A stretch of DNA of 64,000 bases from Micromonospora sp. LH3U1 (GCF_028475105.1 NZ_CP116936.1:5641501-5705500); one strand, 5' to 3'; shown: positions 26,879 to 38,121, counted from the first letter of the stretch. Notes: a model not told the origin generated them from the sequence alone. Numbers and translations are program-made.

Positions 26879-27643
26879 TCAGGAGTCCGGGCGGGGCGAG
26901 GGCTCCACCTGCGCACCGCCGGAGGAGCGGTGATCACTCTTACCCCGACGGCGCTTTCGCCGTGGTCGAGTGCCGGTTGTGGCAGCAGAGCGTTTGGCTG
27001 GTCGTCGGCGACGGCGCGAGTGGGCCGTTCCGCCGTCGTCGTTCAGGGGCCGCCCGGCCAGCATGCAGAGCACGGCGACAACGACGAAGACGCCCGGTCC
27101 GATGATGAAGGCGCCCTCGTTGTCGGCGACCTCCTCGGGCAGGCGCGGATCGACCAGTCCCTGGGGGTCCCGCACCACCGTGACGCGTTGCCCCACTGCC
27201 CCTTCCGGGTTGCCCGAGGCACCAATGCTGCTCCCCGGCCACAGCCCCAGTTCCCCCGGAATTCGCTGATCGCGCGGATCGGCGAGGGTGTAGTAGAGGT
27301 GGCGACCTTTCTCCGTGCCGTCTCGCACAGCGATGACGGTTGCCACGACCCGTTCACCGCGTTGCGCGAGCACCACCGAGCACAGTCCCTCGGCAGCCAC
27401 GAACATGAGGAGGGGACTGACCACCCAGGCCACCGACAGCATGATCATTCGGGGAGGCGGCGAGGCCACCAGCACCGCCACCATCAGAGAAACGCACCAC
27501 AGCAGGGTGCCCGGCACCGCGACGCTGTCGGCTCGAATCCAGGTTGTTCCCGCCAGGGCACCGATCGCCCCGGCGACGGTGAACACCGCCAGATACACCA
27601 GGCCAAGCGGGTTGATCAATCGACGACCACCGCGAGGCCTCAT
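26879..27643 (-). CDS. Membrane protein, probable DUF3592 family
   Basis: A protein of about 254 residues with four or five hydrophobic segments, for example PLGLVYLAVFTVAGAIGALA, VPGTLLWCVSLMVAVLVA, WVVSPLLMFVAAEGL and GAFIIGPGVFVVVAVLCMLAG. Between the third and fourth lies a small extracytoplasmic domain of DUF3592 character (VVATVIAVRDGTEKGRHLYYTLADP, VTVVRDPQGLVDPRLPEEV). The C-terminal ~60 residues are strongly basic (RRRRRPAKRS, RPRRKRRRGK), suggesting contact with nucleic acid or lipid head groups. The ATG at 27643 (MRPRGGRR) is used; a TTG at 27670 is possible. Function unknown. Confidence 0.72.
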   Translation of the reverse strand: MRPRGGRRLINPLGLVYLAVFTVAGAIGALAGTTWIRADSVAVPGTLLWCVSLMVAVLVASPPPRMIMLSVAWVVSPLLMFVAAEGLCSVVLAQRGERVVATVIAVRDGTEKGRHLYYTLADPRDQRIPGELGLWPGSSIGASGNPEGAVGQRVTVVRDPQGLVDPRLPEEVADNEGAFIIGPGVFVVVAVLCMLAGRPLNDDGGTAHSRRRRRPAKRSAATTGTRPRRKRRRGKSDHRSSGGAQVEPSPRPDS

Positions 27644-27769
27644 GGGCAGCAGAGTAGGCCCGGTAGGCAAAGGCCCCTGCCGAGGAAAGTGGCGCCGGCA
27701 CCGGTGGACAGACCACCAGGGCCGACACCCGTCCTCGACGAGCGGTTCAACCGCCGTCGACGCCGACTC

Positions 27770-28144
27770 CTACAGGTACGGCCGTGTGATGATCTCGATC
27801 GCGTGTCCCGACGGGTCCATGAAGTAGAAGCCCCGCCCACCGTGCTCGGTGTTGGTCTCCCCCTCCCGCTTCAGCTGCGGGTCGGCCCAGTACGTGATGC
27901 CTCGCGCTTCGACAAACGCCAGGCACCGCGGGAACAGCTCGTCGTCAACAAGGAACGCGTAGTGCTGCATCTGGATGTCCACCGGCGGCTCGGCGAACTG
28001 GAGGAGTACGCCCTCGTCCAGCAGGAGGTTGACGAACGGCCCCCACGACGGCGCCTCCGGCAGCTCGAACAACTCCCGGAAGAACGCGGCCGAGGCGTGC
28101 TTGTCCTTGGTGGCGATGATGGTGTGGTTGAACGTGACTGTCAT
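27770..28144 (-). CDS. VOC family (glyoxalase/bleomycin-resistance fold) protein
   Basis: A 124-residue single VOC-domain protein with paired beta-alpha-beta modules. It starts MTVTFNHTIIATKDKHASAAFF, has LQFAEPPVDIQMQHYAFLV in the middle and ends GRGFYFMDPSGHAIEIIT, the standard VOC C-terminal metal-site segment (H9, a Glu near the end). These proteins include metal-dependent lyases, isomerases and ring-cleaving dioxygenases as well as drug-binding proteins; no specific role can be assigned. It is a single gene between the DUF3592-like gene and an unassigned stretch. Confidence 0.9.
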   Translation of the reverse strand: MTVTFNHTIIATKDKHASAAFFRELFELPEAPSWGPFVNLLLDEGVLLQFAEPPVDIQMQHYAFLVDDELFPRCLAFVEARGITYWADPQLKREGETNTEHGGRGFYFMDPSGHAIEIITRPYL

Positions 28145-28195
28145 ACGTACCGTCTTCCCGGTCGATCCGAAGACCCGACCGGAAGCCCACAGCGT

Positions 28196-28465
28196 TCACC
28201 CAGCCACACCGATGACAAAACCCCGAGGGCACCGACGCCCCGGATCCCGCGCGAGAGACGCGTGCATCGCGTCAATCTCGGCGTAGTGGCTGAAGTAGCC
28301 AGAACCTCCGGGGGTAGGCCCATCTGGGGCGCGCACGGAGGCTAACACAGCGGCGCGGGCAGGATCGGATAACTCAGGAGTGCTGAAGTCCAAGAGCATC
28401 CGACCGTTCGACCACGGCTCGGCCGACACCGCGACCGCCCCGGTCACCACACACGACGTGGGCAC
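28196..28465 (-). CDS. Doubtful small hypothetical gene (or gene remnant) between degV-like and VOC genes
   Basis: This 324-base gap (28145-28468) holds one open frame with coding-like composition, 89 codons from GTG at 28465 or fewer from ATG at 28400 (MLLDFSTPELSDPARAAVL). It ends GFVIGVAG. I recognise no family, see no convincing ribosome binding site, and cannot rule out a chance frame or a decayed gene. It is listed so that the gap is not left unexplained. Confidence 0.25.
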   Translation of the reverse strand: MPTSCVVTGAVAVSAEPWSNGRMLLDFSTPELSDPARAAVLASVRAPDGPTPGGSGYFSHYAEIDAMHASLARDPGRRCPRGFVIGVAG

Positions 28466-28468
28466 TGT

Positions 28469-29323
28469 TCAGCTCTTGAGTCGGCGGTGGACGACCACGC
28501 AGGCCAGGCCCGGGCCGGCGTGCGCGGCGACGACCGCGCCCGCCTCGGAGACGTACGTGTCGTGCAGCCGGTCACCGAGCCGCTGGGTGAGTGCGGCGAG
28601 CAGCGCCTCGGCCCGCTGCGGCGCGGCCAGGTGGTGCACCCCGAGATCCACGTCGTCGTCCCCGGCAGCCTCGACGGCCAGGTCGACCAGCCGGGACACT
28701 CCCCGGCTGGCGGTGCGGACCTTTTCGCGCAGCACGATCGCCCCGTCCGGCATATGCATGATCGGCTTGACGGACAGTGCGGTGCCGAACAGCGCCTCGG
28801 CCGCGTTGATCCGGCCGCCCCGGCGGAGGAACTCCAGCGTGTCGACGTAGAACCAGACGGTGGTGCGGGCGACGGCGGCGAGCGCCGCGTCGCGTACACC
28901 GGCAAGGTCGGTGCCGGCCTCGGCGGCGGTGGCGGCGGCGATGGCCGGGAAGCCCAGCCCCATGCCGGCCGAGCGGCTGTCCACGACCTCCACCCGGCCG
29001 TTCAGGTCGGCGGCGGCCAGGCGGGCGGCCTCGACCGTGCCGGACAGGGCGGCGGAGATGTGCACCGAGACGATCCCGTCGGCGCCGGCGTCGAGCAGTT
29101 GGCGGTACGTCCGGGCGAACTGTTCGGGTGCCGGGCGGGAGGTGGTAGCGGTGACCCGGCGGGCGCTCAGCGCCAGGGTGGCGTCGGCCGGCTGGGTCTC
29201 CACCCCCTCCAGCCCTTCCGCTCCGTTGAGCACGACGGTCAACGGAACGACGGTCAGCCGGTGCGCCTGCACCAGCTCGGGCGGGAGGTAGGCGGTGGAG
29301 TCGATGACAACCGCGACGGGCAT
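28469..29323 (-). CDS. DegV family protein (fatty-acid-binding)
   Basis: A 284-residue DegV protein. Members bind long-chain fatty acids and, in Gram-positives, act as FakB-type partners of fatty-acid kinase. It starts MPVAVVIDSTAYLPPELV, then has the conserved TSRPAPEQFARTYRQLLDAG and VSVHISAALSGTVEAARLA segments, the serine-rich ligand pocket, RGGRINAAEALFGTALSVKPI and a C-terminal subdomain. An in-frame GTG nine bases upstream (29332) is an alternative start. It lies in the conserved nadD-rsfS-phosphatase-degV-comEA order. Confidence 0.93.
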   Translation of the reverse strand: MPVAVVIDSTAYLPPELVQAHRLTVVPLTVVLNGAEGLEGVETQPADATLALSARRVTATTSRPAPEQFARTYRQLLDAGADGIVSVHISAALSGTVEAARLAAADLNGRVEVVDSRSAGMGLGFPAIAAATAAEAGTDLAGVRDAALAAVARTTVWFYVDTLEFLRRGGRINAAEALFGTALSVKPIMHMPDGAIVLREKVRTASRGVSRLVDLAVEAAGDDDVDLGVHHLAAPQRAEALLAALTQRLGDRLHDTYVSEAGAVVAAHAGPGLACVVVHRRLKS

Positions 29324-29371
29324 GCCCGGCACGCTAGCCGATCGAGGCCCCCAACGCCGAGGCGGAAGCGC

Positions 29372-30031
29372 TCAGATCGCGTCGACGACCACTGGGGCGG
29401 TGACCAGGCCGACGTTGTGCGCCCGCAACTGCCAGCCACGAACGTCCTGCGGACGTCCGACAGCCGGCGCGCGGTCGTCGTGCCGTAGCTCGCTCCAGTG
29501 GCAGTTGGCCAGCGAACCGATGGTGCGCAGCACGCCGGTGTCCCAGCCGAGCAGGTGACCGATGCCCTGGCGGGAACCGCCGCCGTGGGTGGCGATCACC
29601 ACGGTGCCGCCCGGCGCCGCGGCGGCCGCGTCCCGCAGTGCGGCGCCGACCCGCTCGCCGAGGTCGTGCAGGGGCTCCAGATCCGCGCCCGGATCGGGGT
29701 CGCCGGCCCGCCAGCGGGCGTACTCCTCGGGGAAGCGCTCGGCGACCTCGGTGAGGTGCAGACCCTGCCACTGGCCGAAGTGCCGCTCGCGCAGCCGGGC
29801 GTCGGTGCGTACCGGAAGCCCCGTCAGCGCGGCGAGCGCGGCGGCGGTCTCCGCGGCGCGGCTCAGGTCGCTGGCCACGATGGCGTCGGGCCGCAGCGCC
29901 GCGAGCAGCGGCGCGGCAGCGCGAGCCTGGTCGCGACCCAGCTCATTGAGGGGTACGTCGGTCTGCCCCTGGACGCGGTTGGCGGCGTTCCAGTCGGTGT
30001 TGCCGTGCCGCCAGACGATCAGGCGGGTCAT
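29372..30031 (-). CDS. Histidine phosphatase family protein (phosphoglycerate mutase-like)
   Basis: A 219-residue histidine phosphatase. The catalytic RHG box is in LIVWRHGNTDWN (His9), arginine in the ASDLSRAAETA segment follows, the acid/base glutamate is in LRERHFGQWQG, and the second histidine is in VVIATHGGGSRQG. In this operon position relatives are annotated as glucosyl-3-phosphoglycerate phosphatase or GpmB-like phosphatase; the sequence alone does not decide. The ATG overlaps the stop of rsfS (ATGA), so the two are coupled. Confidence 0.93.
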   Translation of the reverse strand: MTRLIVWRHGNTDWNAANRVQGQTDVPLNELGRDQARAAAPLLAALRPDAIVASDLSRAAETAAALAALTGLPVRTDARLRERHFGQWQGLHLTEVAERFPEEYARWRAGDPDPGADLEPLHDLGERVGAALRDAAAAAPGGTVVIATHGGGSRQGIGHLLGWDTGVLRTIGSLANCHWSELRHDDRAPAVGRPQDVRGWQLRAHNVGLVTAPVVVDAI

Positions 30032-30435
30032 TCGGCGGCGGCGGACCCGCTGGCGTCGGCCTCGACGAGGTCGCGGTCGACGAACGGGATGGTGGGGCAG
30101 TCCTTCCAGAGGCGGTCGAGCCCGTAGAACTCGCGCTCCTCCGTGTGCTGGACGTGCACCACGATGTCGACGTAGTCGAGCAGCACCCAGCGGCCACCAC
30201 GCTCGCCCTCGCGCCGGACCGGCTTCGCCTTCTCCGGGAGCTCCAGCAGGCTCTCCTCGATGGCGTCGACGATGGCCAGCACCTGACGCTCGTTGGGGGC
30301 AGCGGCGAGCACGAACGCGTCGGTGATGGCGAGCTGGTCGCCGACGTCGATGATCGCGATGTCCTGCGCCTTCTTGTCGGCGGCGGCCTGGGCGGCCGCG
30401 ATAGCCAGCTCGTGAGCGCGTTCGGAAACTGTCAC
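30028..30435 (-). CDS. rsfS: Ribosome silencing factor RsfS
   Basis: A 135-residue protein of the RsfS/Iojap family that binds L14 on the 50S subunit and blocks joining with 30S when nutrients are short. Its core reads KKAQDIAIIDVGDQLAITDAFVLAAAPNERQVLAIVDAIEE, in parts, then GGRWVLLDYVDIVVHVQ and REFYGLDRLWKD, all diagnostic. The GTG at 30435 follows AAGGAGAACG. It is downstream of nadD with a 110-base gap and upstream of the phosphatase with overlap. Confidence 0.96.
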   Translation of the reverse strand: MTVSERAHELAIAAAQAAADKKAQDIAIIDVGDQLAITDAFVLAAAPNERQVLAIVDAIEESLLELPEKAKPVRREGERGGRWVLLDYVDIVVHVQHTEEREFYGLDRLWKDCPTIPFVDRDLVEADASGSAAAE

Positions 30436-30545
30436 CGTTCTCCTTCGATCAAGCGTGCGATCCTCCAAGCGTCTCATACCCGGCGACACCCCGACCGTGC
30501 AGTTCTGGTCGGTCGAACGCACAAATCGTCCCAAACCGGGCGTGA

Positions 30546-31142
30546 TCAGCGTTGATAGAGGCTCCGCTTGGCGATGTACTGCACCACACCGTCGGGCACC
30601 AGATACCAAACTGGCTCGCCCCGGGCGACCCTCGCCCGACAGTCGGTCGACGAGATGGACATCGCGGGCACCTGGATCAGGCTGACGGTGTCCGCCGGAA
30701 GGTGCTTGTCGGTCAGCGGGAAGCCGGGCCGGGTCACGCCGACGAAGTGGGCCAGCTCGAAGATCTCGTCCAGATCCTTCCACGACAGGATGCGTTGCAG
30801 GGCGTCCGCGCCGGTGATGAAGAACAGCTGCACCTTGGGGCCGTACTCAGCCTGGAGGTCGCGCAGGGTGTCGACCGTGTAGGTCGGCCCACTGCGGTCG
30901 ATGTCGACCCGGCTGACCTGGAAGCGGGGATTGGAGGCCGTGGCGATCACGGTCATCAGGTAGCGGTCCTCGGCCGGGCTGACCGGCTCGTCGGCCTTCT
31001 GCCACGGCTGCCCGGTGGGGACGAACACCACCTCGTCCAGGCCGAACCGGTCGGCCACTTCGCTGGCCGCGACGAGGTGCCCGTGGTGGATCGGGTCGAA
31101 GGTGCCACCCATGATCCCGATCCGCCGGATGTCTTCCTCCAC
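30546..31142 (-). CDS. nadD: Nicotinate-nucleotide adenylyltransferase
   Basis: A ~198-residue enzyme that converts nicotinate mononucleotide and ATP to deamido-NAD in NAD biosynthesis. The nucleotidyltransferase motif GIMGGTFDPIHHGHLVAA (HxGH) and the C-terminal SISSTDCRARVARGEPVWYLVPDGVVQYI (ISSTxxR) are clear. The GTG at 31142 (EEDIRRIGIMGG) gives the usual length but lacks a visible ribosome binding site. An ATG at 31220, abutting the PadR-type operator, would add 26 residues. If 31220 is used, the nadD promoter must overlap or precede that operator. Confidence 0.94.
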   Translation of the reverse strand: MEEDIRRIGIMGGTFDPIHHGHLVAASEVADRFGLDEVVFVPTGQPWQKADEPVSPAEDRYLMTVIATASNPRFQVSRVDIDRSGPTYTVDTLRDLQAEYGPKVQLFFITGADALQRILSWKDLDEIFELAHFVGVTRPGFPLTDKHLPADTVSLIQVPAMSISSTDCRARVARGEPVWYLVPDGVVQYIAKRSLYQR

Positions 31143-31221
31143 CCAGTGATCGTAGGCCGGGCGTCCTGGCCGACCGTCCCGGCCCGGCCTGGGGGTCGCG
31201 GATCTGTTACTCGTCCCCATA

Positions 31222-31245
31222 TACTCGCCAACAAGTAATCGAGTA
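31222..31245. promoter_or_regulatory. Probable PadR-type operator between nadD and padR
   Basis: TACTCG (31222-31227), CAAGTA (31232-31237) and CGAGTA (31240-31245) form two nested dyads, TACTCG-N4-CAAGTA (one mismatch) and TACTCG-N12-CGAGTA (perfect). The site lies 18 bases before the padR start codon, so the encoded regulator probably represses its own gene, and may also affect nadD. Confidence 0.62.
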
Positions 31246-31263
31246 CGAGGACAGGAGGGCGTC

Positions 31264-31923
31264 GTGCCGAAGCGGCGCAAGGTCGGCAATCTGCTGGCAC
31301 TGGCCGTGCTGTCCGCCCTGGTCCAGCGGCCGATGCACCCCTACGAGATCGCCACCGCACTGCGCGCCTGGGGCAAGGACCAGGACATGGAGTTCAAGTG
31401 GGGGTCCTTCTACACGGTGATCCGCAACATGGACAAAAATCACCTGATCGACGCGGTGGAGAGCGTCCGCGAGGGCCGACGCCCGGAACGCACCGTCTAC
31501 CAGATCACCGACGCGGGGCGCGCCGAGCTGGTCGACTGGGCCCGCGAGCTGGTCTCCACCCCGCTGCCGGAGCATCCCCGTTTCCGCGCCGGGCTGTCCG
31601 TGCTCGCCGCACTGCACCCCGACGAGGCCACCGACCTGCTCCGGCAGCGGCTCGACCTGCTCGACGACGCGCTCCGGCAGGACCGCGAAACGCTCGACGC
31701 CCACCTGCGGGAGGTCCCGCGACTGTTCCTGGTGGAGTCGGAGTACGACCTGGCCATGCGGGCCGCGGAGGCGGCCTGGCTGCGGGCGCTGCTCGACGAG
31801 CTGACCTCGGGCAGCTATCCGGGTCTGGACATGTGGCGGGCCTTCCACGAGACCGGCGAGATACCGGCCGAGCTGACCGAACTGGCCGAGAGGACCAGCG
31901 GCAACCCCGGCACCACCGACTGA
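31264..31923 (+). CDS. PadR family transcriptional regulator
   Basis: A 219-residue regulator. The N-terminal winged helix (KVGNLLALAVLSALVQRPMHPYEIATALRAWG, in parts; FKWGSFYTVIRNMDKNHLI; RRPERTVYQITDAGRAEL) matches PadR, with an extended C-terminal helical domain of about 120 residues for dimerisation. The GTG at 31264 follows AGGAGG. It faces away from nadD, across the palindromic operator. The FAD monooxygenase 158 bases downstream in the same direction, after a terminator, is a plausible target or partner; this is inference from position. Confidence 0.92.
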   Translation: MPKRRKVGNLLALAVLSALVQRPMHPYEIATALRAWGKDQDMEFKWGSFYTVIRNMDKNHLIDAVESVREGRRPERTVYQITDAGRAELVDWARELVSTPLPEHPRFRAGLSVLAALHPDEATDLLRQRLDLLDDALRQDRETLDAHLREVPRLFLVESEYDLAMRAAEAAWLRALLDELTSGSYPGLDMWRAFHETGEIPAELTELAERTSGNPGTTD

Positions 31924-31928
31924 CGAAC

Positions 31929-31964
31929 GGCTCCGGCGGGGTGCGCCAACACCCCGCCGGAGCC
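31929..31964 (+). terminator. Terminator after padR
   Basis: Perfect 15-bp arms (GGCTCCGGCGGGGTG at 31929-31943, complement at 31950-31964) with a 6-base loop, a few bases after the padR stop. Confidence 0.88.
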
Positions 31965-32081
31965 CTTACCCCGAACCGACACCTGGGAAGGCGCCCGGCC
32001 CGAAGCGGCAATCAGAGGATAACCGGGCTCCCTCCCAGGTCCGTGCGCCCGCGCACGGACCACGACACCCAGGGAGAGAGC

Positions 32082-33295
32082 ATGACCACGGTACGAACAG
32101 CGATCGTCATCGGCGGCGGCATCGCCGGGCCGGTAGCGGCACTCGCGCTGCGCCGCGCCGGCATCACCGCCACCGTCTACGAGGCGTACCCCGCCACGAC
32201 CAGCGGGGTGGGCGGCATCGGCGGCACCCTCGCCCTCGCGCCCAACGGCGTGGCAGCCCTGCGCACGGTCGGCGCGGACGAGGCGGTGACGGCGATCGCC
32301 ACCCCGATCGAGCGCAGCGTGATGGCCGTCGGCCGCCGCCGCATCGACCTGCCCACGCTGGCCGGGGTGCCACCACTGCGCGTGGTGCACCGCGCCGAAC
32401 TGCACCGGGTGCTGCACGACCGGGCGGTCGCCGAGGGCGTCCCGTTCGCGTACGGCAAACGGCTGGTCGACGCTGAACAGACCAGCAGCGGCGTGACCGC
32501 CCGGTTCGACGACGGCAGCACCGCGACCGCCGACATCCTCGTCGGGGCGGACGGCATCCGGTCCACGACCCGGGGGCTCATCGACCCGGCCGCGCCCGGC
32601 CCCCGATTCACCGGGCTGCTCAGCTTCGAGGCGGTCGCCCGACACGAGGTGGACGCCGCACCGGGCACGATGACGTTCGCGTTCGGGCGACGCGGCTACT
32701 ACCTGTACTGGCCGGAGCCCGGCGGCGGCACCCGGTGGGGGGTCAACCTGCCGCAGGAGCGGCCGATGAGCCTCGTCGAGGCCCGCGCGGTGCCGGCCGC
32801 GCAGTGGTTGGACACGCTGCGCACCAGCTACGGCGACGACGACCCGGGCCGGGAACTGATGGCGACCAGCAACGCCGACGAACTCCAGGTGGTCGGGTCG
32901 TTGCAGATCATGCCGCCCGTGCCGCACTGGTACCGGGGCCGGATGGTGCTGGTCGGCGATTCGGCGCACGCGCCGTCGAACAGCTCCGGGCAGGGCGCGT
33001 CGCTGGCCATCGAGAGCGCGGTGCAGCTCGCCCGCTGCCTGCGTGATCTGCCGGACGTGGCGTCGGCGTTCGCCGCGTTCGAACGGCTCCGCCGCACCCG
33101 GGTGGAGAAGGTCGCCGCCCGCGCGGCGCGGATCAACCACGCCAAGGCGCCGGGGCCGGTGGCCCGGACGCTGATGCCCTTGCTGATGCCGCTGATGGTG
33201 CGCACGGTGATGGACCCGGAGAAGACGGTCGCCCACGAGCAGCGTTACGTCATCGACTGGGACGCCCGGTCACGACCGAGCCCGCGCTGCGCTGA
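32082..33295 (+). CDS. FAD-dependent monooxygenase, last codons shifted by an apparent one-base deletion
   Basis: A ~404-residue group A flavoprotein hydroxylase. It has the FAD dinucleotide motif VIGGGIAGPVAALALRRAG, the DG motif VGADGIRSTTR and the second FAD motif MVLVGDSAHAPSNSSGQGASLAIESA. Such enzymes hydroxylate aromatic substrates or antibiotics with NAD(P)H and oxygen. At 33265-33267 (GCCCGG) one C seems missing: with it the protein would end DAPVTTEPALR and stop at 33293-33295, just before a terminator. As written, the frame instead stays open for roughly 1.8 kb antisense to the pepN gene, which I regard as artefact. AGGGAGAGAG precedes the ATG at 32082. Confidence 0.88.
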
Positions 33296-33299
33296 ATCG

Positions 33300-33335
33300 C
33301 GGGCGCGGGGTGGCACGCCAGCCACCCCGCGCCCG
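33300..33335 (+). terminator. Terminator after the FAD monooxygenase gene
   Basis: Perfect 15-bp arms (CGGGCGCGGGGTGGC at 33300-33314, complement at 33321-33335), five bases after the restored monooxygenase stop codon. Its position supports the frame correction. It may also serve the convergent pepN gene. Confidence 0.85.
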
Positions 33336-33389
33336 ACCAGCCGCAGGCCACAGCGGCGGCCCAGCCTTTCGCCGCCGCTACGGCCCAGC

Positions 33390-35903
<2,514 letters not shown>

Positions 35904-35972
35904 CCGCTTATCCTGCCCGATGGGGATCGGCACCCGGTCACCACACGACCCTCGGCACTGGAGGAAAGAACC

Positions 35973-36191
35973 ATGGCGCAGCACCCCAAGGGCGACTTCG
36001 ACCTCTCTCGGGCGGTCTGGCAGCGGGCCGAAGGGGACACCTCCGACAGCGCCGTTGAGGTCGCCTTCGTCGACGATCTGATCGGGATGCGCAACTCGGC
36101 CGAGCCGGAGGGACCGGTGCTGGTCTTCACCCAGGCCGAGTGGGACGCGTTCGTGGCCGGCGCGCAGGACGGCGAGTTTGACCTGGACTGA
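35973..36191 (+). CDS. DUF397 domain-containing small protein
   Basis: A 72-residue acidic protein. The DUF397 pattern is recognisable as DLSRAVWQRAE, VEVAFVDDLIGMRNS and PVLVFTQAEWDAFVAGAQDGEFDL. In Streptomyces and relatives, DUF397 genes are usually paired with a helix-turn-helix regulator (BldB/AbaA-like pairs) and affect development or antibiotic production. Here no such regulator is adjacent, so it is an orphan. A strong GGAGGAAAGAACC ribosome binding site precedes the ATG at 35973. Confidence 0.85.
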   Translation: MAQHPKGDFDLSRAVWQRAEGDTSDSAVEVAFVDDLIGMRNSAEPEGPVLVFTQAEWDAFVAGAQDGEFDLD

Positions 36192-36299
36192 TCGTGCCCG
36201 CCGGCTCGCCGGTGTCCGTTTCCGTGCCGGTGCCCGTTGTCGGGACACCGGCACGGCAACGCGGCGCAACCGCCCGAGCTGCGCCCGGCGGGCTGGTGG

Positions 36300-36701
36300 T
36301 CAACCATGACCGGGCCCGTCGCCGTCGCCCCAGCCGAGGCCACCGGGGCCCGGGGCGTGGTGGAAGCCGGGATGCCCGGCCACGTCGGCGCAGCGCTCGC
36401 CGTCCGGGCCGACCGCCCCGCAGAACAGCCGCTCGGCCCGATGCCAGGCGTCGGCCGGCGACAGGGCCGCCGCGCCGAGCGCCACCTCCGGGCGGAGCAG
36501 GTTCAGCGCCTCCGCATACCCCACTGCCAGCTCGCGGGCGTCGGCCGCGTCGGGCGCGGTGAAGCCCAGGTGCACGGTGAAGAACCGGTGCGGCCGGGTG
36601 GGCCGCCGTGGCGGCCCGATCAGCGACCGCGCGTCGCGGTCTCCTCCCAGCGCGCCGACGGCTCGCCGCTGCCGCCAGAACGGTGATCTGTTGTCGCGCA
36701 T
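36300..36701 (-). CDS. Hypothetical protein, no recognised family
   Basis: A 133-residue protein starting MRDNRSPFWRQRRAVGALGG at 36701, with GGAGGGCGG just upstream. It has a positively charged N-terminus, a middle segment that looks structured (RFFTVHLGFTAPDAADARELAVGYAEALNLLRPE, in parts), a short stretch with two cysteines (LFCGAVGPDGERCADVAGHPGFHHAP) and a Gly-rich tail. The two Cys and nearby His might bind metal, which is speculation. The gene faces away from the P450 gene. Function unknown. Confidence 0.6.
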   Translation of the reverse strand: MRDNRSPFWRQRRAVGALGGDRDARSLIGPPRRPTRPHRFFTVHLGFTAPDAADARELAVGYAEALNLLRPEVALGAAALSPADAWHRAERLFCGAVGPDGERCADVAGHPGFHHAPGPGGLGWGDGDGPGHG

Positions 36702-36849
36702 CCGCCCTCCCCGTGGTTGCCCCACCAGCAGCTAACCAGGTTCCGCCGCCCCTGGGAGGGGCCAGCCGACGCGGGGATTCAGCGGCGGCGACGGGGGTAC
36801 ACGCAGCCGGCCGGCGGTGTCCGCCCGCACCCGCGCGTGAGGAGACCCG

Positions 36850-38097
36850 ATGGCGACCATGCCGGCCGACCGCAGCCCGGACAGCACCCTCGCGCTGCTC
36901 CGCGCCGGCTACCGGTTCATCGGCGAACGCTGCGAGCGGTACGGCAGTGACATCTTCCAGACCCGGGTCCTGCTCGCCCCGACCATCTGCCTGCGCGGCC
37001 GGCCGGCGGCGGTGTTGTTCTACGACAACGAACGCTTCCAACGGACAAACGCGATGCCGCTGCGGGCGCAGCGGACCCTCACCGGTCGGGGCGGCGTGCA
37101 GGGGCTGGACGGGCCGGAACACTCCGACCGCAAGGCGATGTTCATGTCGATCATGACGCCGGCCGCCATCCGGCAGCTCGGCCAGCTCTTCGACGACGAG
37201 TGGCAGACCCGGATCCCCGCCTGGGAGCGTGCCGGCCCGGTGACGCTCTACGACGAGCTGGGCCGCCTGCTGACCCGGGTGGTCTGCGCCTGGGCCGGGG
37301 TGCCGCTGCCCACATCGCAGGTCGAGCGCCGCGCCGTCGAGCTGCACGCCATGATCGAAGCTCCGGCGGTGGTCGGCCCCCGGCACTGGCGGGGACGGCT
37401 CGCCCGCCGCAGCGCCGAACGCTGGCTCGCCGACCTCATCGAACGGACCCGGGTCGGCATCTCTCCGGCGCCGGCCGGCAGCGCCCTGGCCGTGATCGCC
37501 GAGCACCGCGACGGGCACGGCAAGCTCCTCCCCCGGCGGATCGCGGCGGTGGAGCTGCTGAACGTGCTGCGCCCGGTGGTCGCCGTGGACCAGTACATCG
37601 CCTTCGCCGCGCTCGCCCTGCACGACCACCCGGCCTGGCAGGAGCGGGTCCGCGACGACGACGAGGCCACCGAGCACTTCGTGCAGGAGGTACGCCGCTA
37701 CTACCCGTTCTTCCCGATCGCGGCGGCCCGGGTCCGCCGCTCCTTCGACTGGCAGGGCCATCACTTCCCCCAGGGCCGACGGGTGCTGCTCGACCTCTAC
37801 GGCACCAACCACCATCCGACGCTCTGGCCACAACCGGAGCTGTTCCGCCCGGAGCGCTTCGCCGACCGACGCGTGGACCCGTTCGAGCTGATCCCGCAGG
37901 GCGGCGGTGACCACTGGACCGGGCATCGCTGCGCGGGCGAATGGATCACCATCGACCTGATGAAGCGGGCGGTCGCCAACCTGACCACCAGCATGCGTTA
38001 CGACATCCCCGCGCAGAACCTGGCCCTGGACCTGCACCGGATGCCCGCGCTGCCACCCCTCGGCCTGACCCTCACCAACATCCGCCACACCGCCTGA
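36850..38097 (+). CDS. Cytochrome P450, CYP152-like fatty-acid peroxygenase
   Basis: A 415-residue P450. The haem-binding region reads IPQGGGDHWTGHRCAGEWITIDLMK, where the axial cysteine sits in HRCAGEW rather than the usual FGxGxHxCxG, as in CYP152 enzymes (P450 BS-beta, SP-alpha, OleT). The I-helix segment NVLRPVVAVDQYIAF contains the Arg-Pro pair that replaces the acid-alcohol pair and binds the fatty-acid carboxylate. Such enzymes use hydrogen peroxide to hydroxylate or decarboxylate fatty acids and need no redox partner; none is nearby. It starts with ATG at 36850, in tandem with a glycosyltransferase gene. Confidence 0.92.
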   Translation: MATMPADRSPDSTLALLRAGYRFIGERCERYGSDIFQTRVLLAPTICLRGRPAAVLFYDNERFQRTNAMPLRAQRTLTGRGGVQGLDGPEHSDRKAMFMSIMTPAAIRQLGQLFDDEWQTRIPAWERAGPVTLYDELGRLLTRVVCAWAGVPLPTSQVERRAVELHAMIEAPAVVGPRHWRGRLARRSAERWLADLIERTRVGISPAPAGSALAVIAEHRDGHGKLLPRRIAAVELLNVLRPVVAVDQYIAFAALALHDHPAWQERVRDDDEATEHFVQEVRRYYPFFPIAAARVRRSFDWQGHHFPQGRRVLLDLYGTNHHPTLWPQPELFRPERFADRRVDPFELIPQGGGDHWTGHRCAGEWITIDLMKRAVANLTTSMRYDIPAQNLALDLHRMPALPPLGLTLTNIRHTA

Positions 38098-38121
38098 CCC
38101 ATGTTCCGCCAGGAGGCGTCG

